Part shown: one piece after another, positions 11,693 through 24,243 of the stretch
Numbering within the stretch: the stretch's first letter is position 1
Layout: every line of letters begins with the position of its first letter
NCBI RefSeq assembly: GCF_000182925.2
Contig: NC_026503.1
Coordinates: forward strand, 3,472,001 to 3,536,000
Direction of reading: 5' to 3'
DNA length: 64,000 nt
Source of the DNA: Neurospora crassa OR74A
Lineage: Eukaryota > Ascomycota > Sordariomycetes > Sordariales > Sordariaceae
Notes under the pieces: model-generated
What the model saw: only the letters and a program-made list of their open reading frames with translations
Databases searched by the model: none
Told to the model about the DNA's origin: nothing
Made by a program: the position numbers and the translations under genes

Positions 11693-12091
11693 GTGTTCAT
11701 GTTTTTTTCCCCAGGGCTATGCTCTCGTTGACAGCATTTCCTCCAACAAGGTAGCCGAAAAGGAGTTATGGTTTGTTAAACAATTTTTTTACCTTTACTA
11801 TACCCTCAGGTTAGATCAGTCTCTCGGATGAACAATTCACGTTTGGGTTGATAGTGTGTCCTACCCTTTCAAGCGCTTGTCTTTCTCAACAGTGATTCAG
11901 TAACCTTCTCTTATCCCCTCTTCCTAGCAGCCCAAAAATTCGCAATACCGAACCATAACAAGCATAAGGGGAAGGTAGATAACACTTCAGATTAGATCTA
12001 CGTCGAATATATCCGGATCCTTCAAGCTCATATACTACCTCGTTCACATTCCGTAAACGCCGGTGCTCAAGAAAGCCTCCTTCCCACAGCC
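11418..12091. other. Convergent intergenic region with T-rich tract
   Basis: Shared 3' flank of the 860-aa gene (+) and the 560-aa membrane-protein gene (-). It contains (TC)n followed by 28 consecutive T (11665-11692). No coding sequence is supported. Confidence 0.65.
11651..11692. repeat. (TC)7 followed by T28 low-complexity tract
   Basis: Directly visible; sits in the 3' intergenic space, where poly-pyrimidine tracts are common in this window. Confidence 0.9.
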
Positions 12092-13957
12092 TCAACGAGA
12101 AACGCACTCAGCCCCATAGACAGCCGACGAGCCGACACCCAGTCCTCCCAGCGCAGTCAAACCCCATGCAAGAGCCGCCGATTCCCAATCAAACTCATCA
12201 TCCGGCAAAACATCACCCTCCACAGCTTGTGCCTTGACCGCCGGTGTGGGCTCGTAAGTCGAGTCACTGACCGCATCAGGTACACCAGCCACCTCGTCAA
12301 TGGTTCCCAGCTCCCGCTCCGGTGTCGGTTCTTGCTTGATCTTGCGTGGTCTCCCCCGTCTCCTCGGCGCTTCCTTCGGGCTAGTATCCGTGTTACCATT
12401 GGCACTAAGAGCCTCCGCAAGCTTCGAGCTAACGTGCTTGCCACGGTCCCTAAGCTTCATGGTCAAGCCCGAAGACGAGCTCGGGCGCGAGGGTTCGCTT
12501 TCCGAAATCGACTCGGAGGGTTCTGTGCTGCCCATTTCCACAGCCTTTGGGTTGGAAGCGGGGAGTTCCTTCCTCTCCGACTTCTTTCCGTAGAACGGTG
12601 CTACCGCCCTAAGCATGTGATCTACGTCCAAGGCGCGAACTGCCGCCCAAATACCCAGGCTGAAGGCGCATAGGAGAACATCTTTGCCGGCGGCTGCGAC
12701 GGCCGGATGGTCATTTATTGAGCCTAGAATCTTTTCCATGGCGGTTGTGCTTCGTTCCCATGCTGATCGCTTTTCAATGTCGAAGGGGATTCGAACGCTG
12801 TGGCGGTGCTTGTACGAGCCGGGGAGGTTGTCCCACAGAGCGGCGATAGATGTCTTGCCGTGTAGCAGGAGGCTGGCGACAGACATGACGTTGAAAAGTT
12901 TTGTGAAGGAACTGTAGCTGTCGTGTGGCTCGGCTTGGATCTTTCCCCAGGACTTGGGCATGATGGCTGGCAGAACCAGAGGCGTAATAGACAATGCTTT
13001 GGAAATCGCAACGGCTGTAGGAAAGTGAATGGTTCCTGCGGCTCGGGGCGCCCAGAGCATAACCGCATAGTTGAGAACGAGGAGGATGTGGAAGAAGGCG
13101 GGCTTCGGGAACCAGTTGGTTGGTTTCGGTGGGAACGCACGAGTGAGGAGCTTCGATAGTCTACATGGTCATTAGTTACCCAGACTGTAGAATAGTTGGA
13201 AATACCGATCGTGAACCATACCTCGACATGTGGGTATTACCAATGGGCACAGGAGTCAAGAGCATAGCAACGTAGAACAAGTTCTGCGCAAAAGAGAGGT
13301 TTACCAGATGCGCAAGCAGTGCATACGCCCAAAGAAACGGGATCTTCCTCCTGCGACCTTCAACCACCAGCAACATGGTCCATGAGACCATTGCCAGGTC
13401 GAGCTGTTGTCCCCACCACAATCTCCGGGCTTTTTCTGCGATGATTTCGAGAGCATCGAGGTAGAGCGGCGTATCATTCAACCAAGCGCGGACATGTTCG
13501 GGTGTGAGGTTCTTGAGGCTGAAGCCACCGGATAGGGTTTGCAGAAGGGGGATGCCTCGTTCGGATGCCCATACTTTGTATGAGAGGGCCAGATACTCCA
13601 GTCCGGACTTGATGGCAGATGCTAGACTCAGAAGTGACAAACTGCCGAACACTGTCACTAGCTTTTGTCGTTGCGATATCCGGCCACGCGTGTCTTGGGC
13701 TGGGCCCAGTTGGGCATACGATCGGTAGAGGCCCAAGCCAATGATGTAAGTGAGATAGATAGGGACTGTTATATGCGATGCCGCCAGAACCAAAGGTAGA
13801 TACCTGCAGAAGTGTCCAAGTTAGCTTACCTACTGTAACTTGGCTTCCACTATCTTGCTTTCACCAACGCGCAACCTCGGCGTCACTTGGGCGTATCTAG
13901 GTGATGGCGCAAAGTCGTAACGTACCTTGGCTCGGATTCTAGGGCGACGGGAGCCAT
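12092..13957 (-). CDS. Multi-pass membrane protein with AT-hook-like loop, 560 aa
   Basis: Exons in transcription order are 13957-13926, 13803-13222 and 13160-12092, summing to 561 codons. Introns are 122 and 61 nt; the second has a TAACTAATGAC branch region. The start MAPVALESEPR lies on a short 32-nt first exon. Several hydrophobic segments are visible: about residues 12-30 (LPLVLAASHITVPIYLTYII), 55-70, 150-200 (two segments ending in AQNLFYVAMLLTPVPIGN), about 222-240 (FFHILLVLNYAVMLW), about 250-270, about 370 and a last one near 535-555. Between the last two is a long charged loop that carries RRRGRPRKIK (about residues 470-480), a textbook AT-hook sequence. I do not recognise the family. 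The segment around the exon 2-3 junction looks most like a conserved fungal integral-membrane domain. Confidence 0.85.
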
Positions 13958-14481
13958 GGCGAAGGCTGGAAATATGTTCTCCGATATCTAACTGATTACT
14001 GTGCCATGAGAGAGAGAGAGGGAAAGAAGAACAAAAAAATCTGATGGGTTGGTTTGGGAGAATGGAAGCTGGAAGCGGCCTGGCGTGATGCTGTGAAACT
14101 AGGTGGCCTATGACGACACAGAGAGCTCCCCGCGGGCTCTTATCTTATCGGGCTGATCCATCCCTAGCGGTCCACGTTTCAGGCCAGAAACCCACCGAAG
14201 CCGCTAAACTTGGGATGGCATGCCCCTGCCAGGCCGTTAGAGACCTGTGTGTGTGGGGCCTCGACGCTGTGTGATCGCCCCCGGCGCGTTTGACAAGTCT
14301 GGGGAAGACACGGTCCCGATCCGGGCTGATGCGCCAGGAAGTCTTCTGTACACTACCTCTACATACTACGTACCTATAATATCGTAAGAGATTCTTCACG
14401 AACACCTAGCTCATACAGCTTTGCGATCTGTTATCTTACCTTTTCACACGCCCTTGTCAGCTTCCGGAAACTATTGCCAAC
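13958..14481. promoter_or_regulatory. Divergent intergenic region (membrane protein / arl3)
   Basis: 524 bases separate two head-to-head start codons, so both promoters must lie here or overlap. Simple (GA)n sequence occurs near 14008-14020. No further gene is seen. Confidence 0.55.
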
Positions 14482-15227
14482 ATGTATCACCTAGCAAAGG
14501 GTCTCTACCGATTAGCGACCAGTAAAGAGGGTTAGCTTCCTCTTCCCATCCCATTTAGCCCCTTTTCCTTTCCATCTCATCCCATAGTTGCAACGACCAA
14601 CAACACTAACCTCTCCCTTTTTTTTCGCCTGCAGAATACTCCGTCATCCTCCTAGGCCTCGACAACGCCGGAAAGACCACCTTTCACGAACAAGTCAAGG
14701 CTCTCTTCCACCCCGACCAGCCCGAGCCCAAGTTGAGAACGGTTCCTACGGTCGGCCAAAATGTCTCCACCATCACCCTTCCCGACATGTACCTGAAGCT
14801 CTGGGACGTCGGCGGCCAGCTCTCCCTTCGCGCCCTGTGGCACTCGTACTACTCGTCCTGCCACGCCATCATCTTCATCATCGACAGCACCGACATCGGC
14901 GACGGCCAAATCGAGCGCGATCAGAACAACGGGCGGCTGGACGAGTGTCGGGCGGTGTTGGAGGATGTGTTGCAGCACTCGGAGACAGAAGGCGTACCGC
15001 TGTTGATATTGGCGAACAAGCAGGACCGGGAAGACTGCGTAGAGGTGGTGCGGATCAAGGAAGGCTTGGTAAAGAAGGTCTTCGAGGGCGAGAAGAGCGC
15101 AAGTATCAGAGACTCGAGGGTGTTGCCGGTGTCGGCACTAACGGGGACGGGCGTGAGGGAGGCGGTGGAGTGGGTTAGGTCAAGGGTAAAGTGGAACAAG
15201 GAGTCGAGGCCGCCGGTTATGCGGTGA
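14482..15227 (+). CDS. arl3: Arf-like GTPase Arl3/ARFRP1
   Basis: Exons 14482-14530 and 14635-15227 give 213 aa; the intron has a CACTAAC branch point and ends CTGCAG. It is a small Ras-superfamily GTPase: P-loop GLDNAGKT (24-31), WDVGGQ switch II (73-78), NKQD guanine-specificity motif (143-146) and a C-terminal SALTG G5 motif. The start MYHLAKGLY and the tail KESRPPV match yeast Arl3p and animal ARFRP1, not Arf1. There is no Gly2, so no myristoylation; Arl3p instead is N-terminally acetylated by NatC and tethered to the Golgi by Sys1, where it recruits Arl1 and golgins. A short insertion relative to most Arls (about residues 103-114, IGDGQIERDQNN) follows the IIDSTD strand. Orthology is confident. 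Confidence 0.95.
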
Positions 15228-16028
15228 GAAGCGGGAGCGGTTGATGATGAAAGACCAATTCATGACATAACCCACGTTCGCGACCAATATCGACGAACAT
15301 CGACAGCGCCGGGGCAGAGGATTCTATGTGGGAGCCAAATCCTCCCTTTGGGTTCGGCAGGCAATGCTTGGATCTTGCCTGCCGTCGAGGATCAATATCG
15401 CTTCCTGGAAGACTTAAGAACTAGGCCAGGAGCGGTACGTGATCACGCAGGTTTCTTCCAAAAAGACCTACAACACCCTGCCATCACGCGAGATTACCCT
15501 GCCATCAGATCAAATCACTTCAGATTCGGGCAAGATTGGATCGTGGGGGGAGTGGCGTAGAAGCAAATTTAGGGCTCAGGCTTGGTCTAAACTAAAGTTT
15601 GGAGCTCATTGCGTCCAGAGATAGAGGCTAGGACCCTGTGGTTACCTGGCGCCAATGCTTTCACCTCATTCATCTGGCAGCTTTAGCGGCAGATGAGGAC
15701 TTGGGGACTGAGCTGATGGCGAGATACACTGTGTAACGTTAGATGGCAATTTCGGTCGCCGCTAACGGGATAACTCCCTTTAGACATGAGGGAGGATACG
15801 GCACTCGCGGCGCCCCCCATCATAATAATAGAGCCCATTCCGCGGAGTGACTTGCCTCTTGGACAATTCTTGCCGTTCTCTTTTGACTGAGAAAAGTAAA
15901 GAGACCAGCTGTAGAGCTGTCCCATATCCTCGTCAGGTTTCGCCTTCAACCACACAGCCTTGTTGTTCTGCTTGGCTCTATGGCCGTACCTGGGTATCTC
16001 ACTTCTTCCTCTTACGTCCTCAACCGCT
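15228..16028. other. Convergent intergenic region, 0.8 kb
   Basis: 3' flanks of arl3 (+) and rrp45 (-). A 12-base direct repeat (ACCCTGCCATCA) occurs twice near 15475 and 15497. No coding sequence with family support is seen. Confidence 0.6.
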
Positions 16029-17003
16029 TCACCCAACAATGCGATCATTCTCCGCCCTCAACTCAGCCATAAACCCACCCTTATCCCTCCTCTTTGCGTC
16101 CTCCGCCAACTTGTCATCCAAGTAAGTGGAGAACTCCTTCACCTTCGTCAGCGCCACGCTGGTACACTGCAGTAGCGCAACTGCCTCGACCGGTACACCC
16201 CCGAGCTTCGCGATCTGGCAGATCTCTCCGTGCCTGTTCAAACTAATCGTGACACTGGCGACCCTGACTTGCTCCTCCATCCAATCCGCATCCAACAACG
16301 CTGTCTCACCCTCCTCGCCAAAGAAACTCCACGTCACGCAGAAAGGCGAGTGCAGCCAGCCCAGCGGCACCGGCTCCCGCTCCGCAGGCGTGTACACCGT
16401 CAGCACGCCATTCTCCATGCTGGTGTCGGGCTTTCGGAAGTGGCGAAGGGCGGCGACGACGGCGAAGCAGGCCGCATCGGTCAGGTTGCCGTCGTGCGAA
16501 AGCACGTGCACGTCGACCCGGACGGACCAGCACTTTTGCCCCGCGACCAGACAGAGCGACTCGGTGTCGAGGGCGCCGGAGCGCCGGACCGTCTTTTCGA
16601 GCAGGCGCGAGAGCAGCACTTCGGTTTCGGTGGGCCGGTTCACTTCGAAGTGAGGCGCGGCCATGGGGGAGAGTTCGGTGGCGATGGTGAAGATGCCGTC
16701 GAGCGGGCGGTCGGCGAAGGGGACTGTTACTTCGGCGGAGGCTTTGGCAAGAATTCTAAAGATGGGAGTCCCGGTTAGTATCTTGGTGCCTCAGGGGTAG
16801 GATATGCGTGGTGGTGGTGAGAGTACACAAACGTACTTTGTCTTGCCAAGCGATACATTGGCGACGCCATATTCGTCTCCAAACGTGAGCTCTAGTGGAC
16901 GGTATTGGTCGAATTCACGGCCATCGAGGCGAATCTGTTCGTCTTGAAGCGCCTTCAAGAGAAAGGCCTTCTCGTTGGCTGACGGTTCTGCTTCTCTGGG
17001 CAT
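16029..17003 (-). CDS. rrp45: Exosome core subunit Rrp45 (RNase PH-like)
   Basis: Exons 17003-16837 and 16755-16029 give 297 aa. The 81-nt intron has GTACGT, an ATACTAACC branch and a TTTAG end. The N-terminus (NEKAFLLKALQDEQIRLDGR, then YRPLELTFG and VSLGKTK) is the diagnostic opening of Rrp45/EXOSC9, followed by the RNase PH fold with AEVTVP, FEVNRPTETEVLLSRLLE and CLVAGQKCWSVRVDVHVL. The protein forms part of the six-member RNase PH-like ring of the nuclear and cytoplasmic exosome. In eukaryotes this ring is structural and does not catalyse phosphorolysis; degradation is by Rrp44 and Rrp6. The length suits the short yeast-type protein (305 aa) and lacks the long animal PM/Scl-75 tail. It is head-to-head with cwc15. 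Confidence 0.95.
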
Positions 17004-17432
17004 GTTGACTGAGGTTTGTTTACTTTTTCCCTTTGAAAATACGTGGTTGCGGATCTAAAGAATCGGGCAACATCACTGGTTAGGTAGGTGCTGCAGTTGC
17101 AGTCGCTATGGTCACCGTTTCTGCCACTAAAGTCCGCCAGAATTTGGCGGGTTTTGCCGCTGGCGGTCAAGAAGTGCGCCTGCGAGACTGAACCCCAGGG
17201 CGTCATTGGATCCATTTGTACCACTACTGCCAGCCAGTTCCTTCTTCAGACTTCAGAGCCATTGCTTCAAATCAGGAACAACTTTACTTCCCTCTGCAGC
17301 AATTTCCACTTCCAACACCCCTCAACAAATCACGGCCCATCTCGCCCTCTATTGCGCGCGCTTCATCTCTCACGCACCGGCATCATCTATCAACTCAAGA
17401 AAAGAACTGCGTAACCGAACCAAGCCGCCAGA
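17004..17432. promoter_or_regulatory. Bidirectional promoter region rrp45 / cwc15
   Basis: 429 bases between the start codons of an exosome subunit and a splicing factor. The strand nearest cwc15 is C/T/A-rich, as is usual for fungal leaders. No sharp regulatory motif was identified. Confidence 0.55.
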
Positions 17433-18345
17433 ATGACCACAGCTCACAGACCTACCTTCGACCCGGTACGCATCCCACCACCCTCATCCTTCTCATCCCC
17501 AACCAATCCCGCCATCCTCTCGTGCACCCACTAACATCCATTCTTCTCAAAACCAGGCCAAAGGCAAAGAAGCCCTCCGCGGTCCCGCCTACCACCAGCG
17601 TCTCCTACCCGCCTACACCCAGCTCAAGTTCCGCAAGCCCGGCCAAGGCGGCGTTGCGGGGGCATCTGAAGAGCGCGACACGCGCGACCTGCGCGCTGAG
17701 CTGCTGGCTGCCGAGGAGGCGCACAAGGCCAAGTTGAGGGGCGGACCTGCTCTTACCTCTGGTGATGACGATGTCGATAACGAGAAGGCGGGAACCAAGC
17801 GCCCATTGGCTTTGACGGGCGGTGATCACAACAAAGAGGAGGAAGACCAAGAAGCGAAGCGACGAAGGATATTAGAGTTGACGAGGGAGATTGATGCGGA
17901 TGATTCTTCTGATGATGTTGATGACGACGACGCGGATGCCGATGACGCCGATGCCAAATCACCAAAAGCCCAGAAGAACCAAGATGACGACGACGCCTCT
18001 TCAGACTCCTCCGATTCTGATTCCGACTCCGACTCCGACTCAGACGACGAAGAAGCCGAACTCCAGCGGGAACTCGAGCGCGTGCGTCGCGAGCGTCAAG
18101 AGAAGCGCGAGCGCGAGGAGCTTGAGCGCCAAAAGGCCGAAGAAGAACAGCGCGAGAAGGACATAGCGCTCGGGAACCCGCTGCTGAACAAGCCGGACTT
18201 TACGGTCAAGAGGAGGTGGGACGACGACGTGGTCTTCAAGAACCAGGCGAGGGGTGTGGACGATAGGAATAAGAAGAAGGAGTTTGTCAATGATTTGTTG
18301 AGGAGCGACTTCCATAGGCGGTTTATGAGCAAGTACGTTCGTTGA
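17433..18345 (+). CDS. cwc15: Spliceosome-associated protein Cwc15/Cwf15
   Basis: Exons 17433-17465 and 17557-18345 give 273 aa. The 33-nt first exon encodes [11 protein letters not shown]; the intron has a CACTAAC branch point. [10 protein letters not shown] and the following [15 protein letters not shown] are the conserved N-terminal block of the Cwc15/AD002 family. The middle is acidic and low-complexity (a Ser/Asp run encoded near 17985-18050), followed by a long Glu/Arg helix (about 190-225). The C-terminus NPLLN...[19 protein letters not shown] and [15 protein letters not shown] is the second conserved block. Cwc15 belongs to the Prp19-associated (NineTeen complex-related) proteins of the activated spliceosome. 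Orthology is confident. Confidence 0.95.
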
Positions 18346-18821
18346 GGGAGGAGAAAGAGGAGTTTGAGGTTGGGGGCTTGTTGCTGCCGTTGCTGCCGCT
18401 GGGGAAAGATTGCGCAGTGGCGGAGAGAGGAGAGGAGCGAAGATACCCAGAGCGGAAGGATACAGGGCCAAGAAGGGGAGATATATTCCTCTTTGCGACA
18501 CATCTTGGTTTGAACAAGTTTCTGCATGCATGCTCAGTGAGCGAGAAATAGACGATTTCACAGGACACGATTCAAGCACAACTAACAACATTTTCAATGA
18601 TCATTGCATATCTATTCACACCGAACCCAACCATGATTTTTTTATATCTAACGCCAGTTACAAATGCAAATGCTACACATAGTCCCATCCATCCTCAGGA
18701 TATATCCTTTACCTTCAACATGGCCAAAGACATCGATCATATACCACATGTAAACGTTTTCCCGTGACCAGTAGTCACAGTATGTACTCTTTCAATAACC
18801 AACTCCAACCCTCGTAACCCT
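18346..18821. other. Convergent intergenic region cwc15 / utp10
   Basis: 476 bases shared by two 3' ends; the left half is purine-rich, the right half AT-richer and probably holds both polyadenylation regions. No gene is seen. Confidence 0.6.
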
Positions 18822-21800
18822 TTACTGCAACATATTATCCAAGCTCTCACCAAGCGTCTCCTCAATGCCCACAATCCATCTCCTGTTCTCCCTCTCCACA
18901 ACCTCGTCATCATCATCCTGCAGCTCGCTAATGAATGGCAACATCTCCGGCAAGCTCTGGAGCCACTCCTCACCCAGTCTAGCAGTGAGCTCCTGCTCGC
19001 ACTTGATGACCGCCAACCTGACGGCCGCCTGCTCCGACCGCAGGTGCTTGAGCAGCGCCGAGTTGATCTCCTTGTGATGCTCCTTGCTGTCGGCGGCAGC
19101 AGCCAACTCGACAACGGCAAGCACCAAATCGTTGGTGCAGTTGTCAGCGCCAGCGGCGTGGCCGAATTGCGCAACCAGTACGGGCGCGACGGCGTTGAAG
19201 TGGGCGGGCGCCTGCCAGAAGCCGTCCTGGTCGTGCTCAAAGCATTTGGTGAGAGTGCGAAGGACGCGGGAGCGGAGAGTCTTGAGGACGTCGTCACTAG
19301 TAAGGGGCGCAGAAAGAATCTTGACAGCCGAGTCGATAATGTACGAGGCGTACGAGGTAACGATGGACTTGAGGTTCTCGAAGAAGTGCTGCAGGAAGCC
19401 GTAGGTGCTGACTTGGCGCTGGGCCTTGCCGGCCAAGTCGGACTTGGGTAGGCCGGTGGTGGACCACTCCATAAGGTGGGAGAACATGGGGCGGAAGGCG
19501 GCATCGTTGAGCTTGTAGATCATCTTGAGAGAGGTCTCGTTGATGAGGAGCTCGATCTTTTCCAGCTCCTGGGTAGATGAGAGGACGCCGCTGCGACGAA
19601 GATCAAAGGCATTGAGGAAGATGCCAGTGAAGAGGGTGGTGTTCTTGGCGATGGAGGACTTGGGGTGCTTGTCCAGAGCGGTGCCGAGAACGTGGAGGTA
19701 CTCCTCAAGAGCCTGGAGATTGTTAGACTATATAACAGGGATGAGAGGTGACAGGAGAAAGACTTACCAAGTATCCAGAAGAAGCAGCATTGGCCCAGTT
19801 CTTCTCCAGGGCAGTGAAGAGTACCTTGCCCTCGATGAGCTTGGCGACAAACTGGAGGCAGTCGGTCCGGCTGTCGCGGCATTCCTCGTTCAAACCAGCG
19901 GCAGCAGAAGCGTTGGAGCAGACAAGGAGTCTGTCAAGGTAGGCACCCGAGATCATGTAAGGAATGTGCTGAGCGAGAGCGGCCATGAAGGCATAGGCAG
20001 CGTTATGCAGTGCACCATCGGGCTTCTCGGCCTTGATGCTCTCCTCGAGGCAGCCAAGAGCCTTGGGGATGGCAATAGGCAGGACAGGGACGATAGCATC
20101 CTGCAAAACATCCACGAGAGAGGCAAGGCAAAGAAGAGCCATGACACGGAGCTCCTGAGACGGCTGACCAAGACAGCTGTCGCCGGCAATGGTGGCGGCA
20201 GCAGCGGCAACGGCATCGAGATCCTTTTTGCCATACTTCTCGGCGATCTTGTCGACGCAGTTGACAGCGGTGTGCTTGTAGTTCATGTCGTCCGACTCGC
20301 GGATAACAGCCGTTAGCTGGGGCAAGAAAGCAAGCAAAGCCTCCCTCGATTTGGGGTTGTTGATGCTCTCGCTGTCCACGCGGCGCTCCAAGGCACGGAG
20401 GACCTTCTGGCGCAAAATGACGTTAGGACGGTCAAGAAGAGCCTCAACACTCTTGATGAACTCGGCAATGGAGAGCAGGTTGAGGAGGTTGGAGAGCGCC
20501 TCGGCGCAGCGCGTGTAAAGAGTGTCCTTCTTTGGCTTAACGGTACCAGCCAGGGTGAGGACGCCCTCGAGGAGTTGGGCATAGAGCTCGCGGATCTTCA
20601 CGGACTCCATATCATCCTTCTCCGCCAATCCAGAGATCTCGTGTCTCAGCCGACGGTTGACAAGCAACTTCGGGAGGAGGGTAAGCTGTTTCGTAGCAAG
20701 CTTCACAACATCCTGCTCGGAGTTGGAGTCAACCTTGGCGAGCAAAGCAGCGGAGAGGACAGGCTTGGGCTTGAAAATGTCGCTGATGAGATCCAAATGC
20801 TTGATGAGGGTCTGAAGCTGGATTTCCACCGAGAAGGAGCCGATAATTTGTGTAGTGAAAGCAAGCATGTTATCAGTAGCGCCATACTTGTCAACAAACA
20901 TGGCAAGGACAGCAAAGAGAAAGTCCTCGGGTCCAAGATTCTCGATAAGAGTGATGAAGAGATCCTGCTTGCGGTGAGAAGGAATGTGCTCGTAGGCAAC
21001 AACGAAGCTGGTGAGAAGCTCGGCAGTGCTGGCAACCAGGTTCCTCCTGCTCTTGCGGAAGGTCTCGATCAAAGGAGGAATGACCTCCTTCACGGTCTGG
21101 TTGACAACATGAGCAGAGTAATCATCAGCCTGCTTGAGGACAGAGCTGCCCATAAAAGTGAAGATGGGCATAACGCTGTGCAAGACAACATCAGGCGCAG
21201 TGCGAGCCAGGCTGGCAACCAGCAGCAGAGCAGCGTTGATGACAGTGGGGCTGGAAGACCGCTGGATACAGGAGGCAAGGATGTCACCGTGACCAGCCGC
21301 GGGGTCAATAGTGAGCTCCTTGCTGTCCTTGTAGGCCGGCATCATGGCAAGCAGACTACTGAGAACCAGGCTCTGGAGGTAACCAAGTTCAGAGCCAACA
21401 ACAGTACGGAGGTGCTGAAGCTCGGAAAGGGTGGTGAAGAGACTGGGAAGCAGCTCGGGATGCTTGGCAGGCTCCGACTCCTGAACAAGCTCGAGAACAA
21501 AGGTGGCCTTGCTGAGACTGGCACTAACATCGGCAGGGCTCTGCGAGTCGACGCTCTTCTCGGAAGAGCCAACACGTCTGCGCTTGGTCGCCGGCTTCTC
21601 GGTAGCCTTCTTGATATCATCGTAAAGAGACTCGAGGAAGTCAAGCAGGATATCAGTAGTCAGCTCAACCTTATGCAAAACATCAGTAGCCTCGGTGGCA
21701 ATAACGTCTGGCTCGGAAGAGGTAGGGTGAACGGCTTGAGAAAGAGTGAGCAGAGCGCGAGCGGTGGAGAACTGAGTCTCAGCCTTCATGGAAGACCAGA

Positions 21801-24243
21801 TCTTCTGGACGCGGCTGAAGAGCGACTGGACGAGCCCGTTGCGGGTGATAACATTGGAATCGCGGATGAGTTCGAAGATCAGCCTGAGACCAGCCTCGTT
21901 GTTGGCGATGACGACATCAACGAAGGCGTTGTTGACAGACGCCTCATCCACAGCTTCCCGTGCGAGGAGCTGCTGAGCCTCAGCCTCGGACAGGCGGGCC
22001 CACCATTGCAAGAGAGAAAGGAGCAGGTCGGTTCTAGAAGTACCGGAGATGCTCTTGATCTGGTTAAGCGACTGCAGAAGTCTCAGCTTGACAGCAATCA
22101 GCGGTGTTCCAACAACATGGCTAGAAAGGAACTTGAAAATGGCAAATCTGGTAGAGTGGGACAGGTGCTTCTTATCGCCGTCCTTGGACTTGGAGCTCTC
22201 CAGGGCGTTGGTGAGGGCAGCCAAGATGTGGTCCTCGTGAAGGATGGACTCCTCGAGAGAAGGAATGAGGACGGAATGGATGAGCGACTTGGTGGCATCA
22301 AAGTCTAGCCAGTTGACAGCAGCATTCTTGGCATAGAGACCCTCAGAACCCCATACACGGCGGGCCTTGCTGGGCTTGGTCTCGTAGAAAGATCCCAAAA
22401 CGGTGACCAGCTCGGCAGCGGCACGACGGACCTTCTTGGCAGGATCGCTGAGAGCAACAATGGCATAGGGAACGACGGCCTGGAAGTCCAACGTGGCGAA
22501 CTCCTCATCCTTCAGGAGGTTCTTGACACGGTCAAGAGCAGCAACCTTGGCCAAAGTCGGGAGAGAACCGCACCACAGACGCATATAGAAGCTGGCATAG
22601 AAGAGCTTGGTAGGGGCCTGGGGGCGGCTGAGAACAGGGGCCTCGTCGAATTTCTGGAGGTTACTCTCGTTGGCAGCGACAGACAAGAAGAGCGAGTAAA
22701 GCTCCTCGAGAAGATCAAGAGGCTCCTCGGCAAAGCACGATGCAGTCTGGGGCTTGAGCTTGGAGAGCTTCTCGAAGTTCTGCGCGACTTGGGCTTCCTT
22801 GTCGACTTTTGGAGTGTTGTTGTCCTCAGCAGCGGCCTCGGGCGCATCCTCAACGGCGAGCTTGGGGCGAATGGAGGCGCCAAGAGTCAACTCGAGAGCA
22901 TCAATGTCGAAGTCAACTTCGTCGATAGTAGCACGGACGATATCGCCAACCTCACCACCAGCCTGGGACAAGCTGACCAGAACAGTGCCAAGCTCCTTGC
23001 GAATTGCGCCATCCTGATCAACCTGGTCGTTAATTCTGTGGGCGGCAACCAATAGAGACTTGTAGACGACCTTGATCTGCTTCTCCCGGAGGACGTTGCC
23101 AAGGAGCAGCGAGTTGACCACAGGCAGGCTGCGAACATCGCCCTTCTTGTGGAGTCTGTCGACCAAGGCAAGCGCTAGGCCGTTGGCCAGCTTATCGACT
23201 CGGTGGTCCTTGCCAATCTCGTTCATAACGGAGGCAACCTCAGGAACCTTGAGGAGGGCCTTGGTGACTCTGGCAGAAAGCTGCTTGGCGGAGCGGTGCT
23301 GGGAGATGATGCAGAGGGTGACGAGACCAGGACGCATCGTTTCAGGCGTCCAGCCGTGGACAAGCTGGTCCATAAAGGCCGTAAGAGCGTTGTCGGCAAG
23401 ACCGCCCTTGGCAGCCAGAATCGTCACAACCATGTAGCTGGCAATCTGGAGACCGGGAGAGCTCTTCATGACCATGGCATCGCTGAGGACCGGGCCAAGC
23501 TGCTGCATGAGAGCGTTGTCGTTCTCGATCTGGATGCTTCTCCTGCCGGAACGGTACTTGTCGAGCAGACCGTTGGTGGCTTCAACCATGACACCACCCC
23601 AGAAGGAGATGAGGCCAGGGTATTCCATCTGGTACTTGCAAGAGTCAAGAGTGTACTGGGAGATGGCGGTAAGCAGCTCGGGGCGGTTCGTCGCTTGCTG
23701 AACAATGGCGGCGCGAGGGGGCGCGGTCAGAGAGCGGATGTAGGGGTCGAGGAAGCGGTACTCCTTGGGGATGTTGGCGGGCAGGATGGACAACAAGGTC
23801 ACAAAGGCCGGGATGGTATGGTATGGGAGGAAGGTCGCGATGAGAGCAGCCGTGTTGAACTCATGAACGCGGAACCGGCGGATCAACCACTCGATGGCCT
23901 TGATGGTGGGCATGAGACGCAACCTGCTGCCGCACAGGTGGAGGAAGGCCTCGACATGCTTATCGAGGGCGGCATTCTCAGCGGCGCTCATCTGTGTCCT
24001 GTCGGCCTCCTGGCTTTGTGGGCTCCATAGCGACTGGGTGAACTTGGTGAAGCGCGAATCAAGGTTGCACAGCTCCTCAAAGCCTTCGAGGCATATCGAG
24101 TAGATCTCGGGGTATGTCTGGGTAGCGGCAACGCGGGGCTCGAAGATCAGGGACTTGGAGTGGGCGGCCTTGAGGACCTTGGTGTTGAGGGTCGACCGCG
24201 AGTTGGCAGCGATCTGGGCCAACTGGGAGGCCAAAGACGACAT
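18822..24243 (-). CDS. utp10: U3 snoRNP / SSU processome protein Utp10
   Basis: Exons 24243-19768 and 19712-18822 give 1788 aa, close to yeast Utp10 (1769). The 55-nt intron is phase 0 with GTAAGT and a TCTAAC branch region. The start MSSLASQLAQIAANSRSTLN and the FEELCNLDSRF element are diagnostic of Utp10/HEATR1. The whole protein reads as helical HEAT-type repeats; the conserved U3snoRNP10 region falls around residues 240-360, and the C-terminal BP28CT-type region includes LEKIELLINETSLKMIYKLN and MEWS. The last residues (EEWLQSLPEMLPFISELQDD) are the final family motif. Utp10 is part of t-UTP/UtpA, which binds the nascent 5' ETS and links rDNA transcription to 18S processing in the nucleolus. 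Long plus-strand frames inside it are codon-bias shadows. Confidence 0.97.

Noticed and set aside
20575-22308. 577-aa plus-strand open frame inside utp10
   Set aside because: It is antisense to a strongly conserved HEAT-repeat protein; the composition is that of the complement of a codon-biased gene and no domain is recognisable.
23203-24030. 275-aa plus-strand frame over the utp10 N-terminus
   Set aside because: Antisense shadow of conserved utp10 coding sequence.
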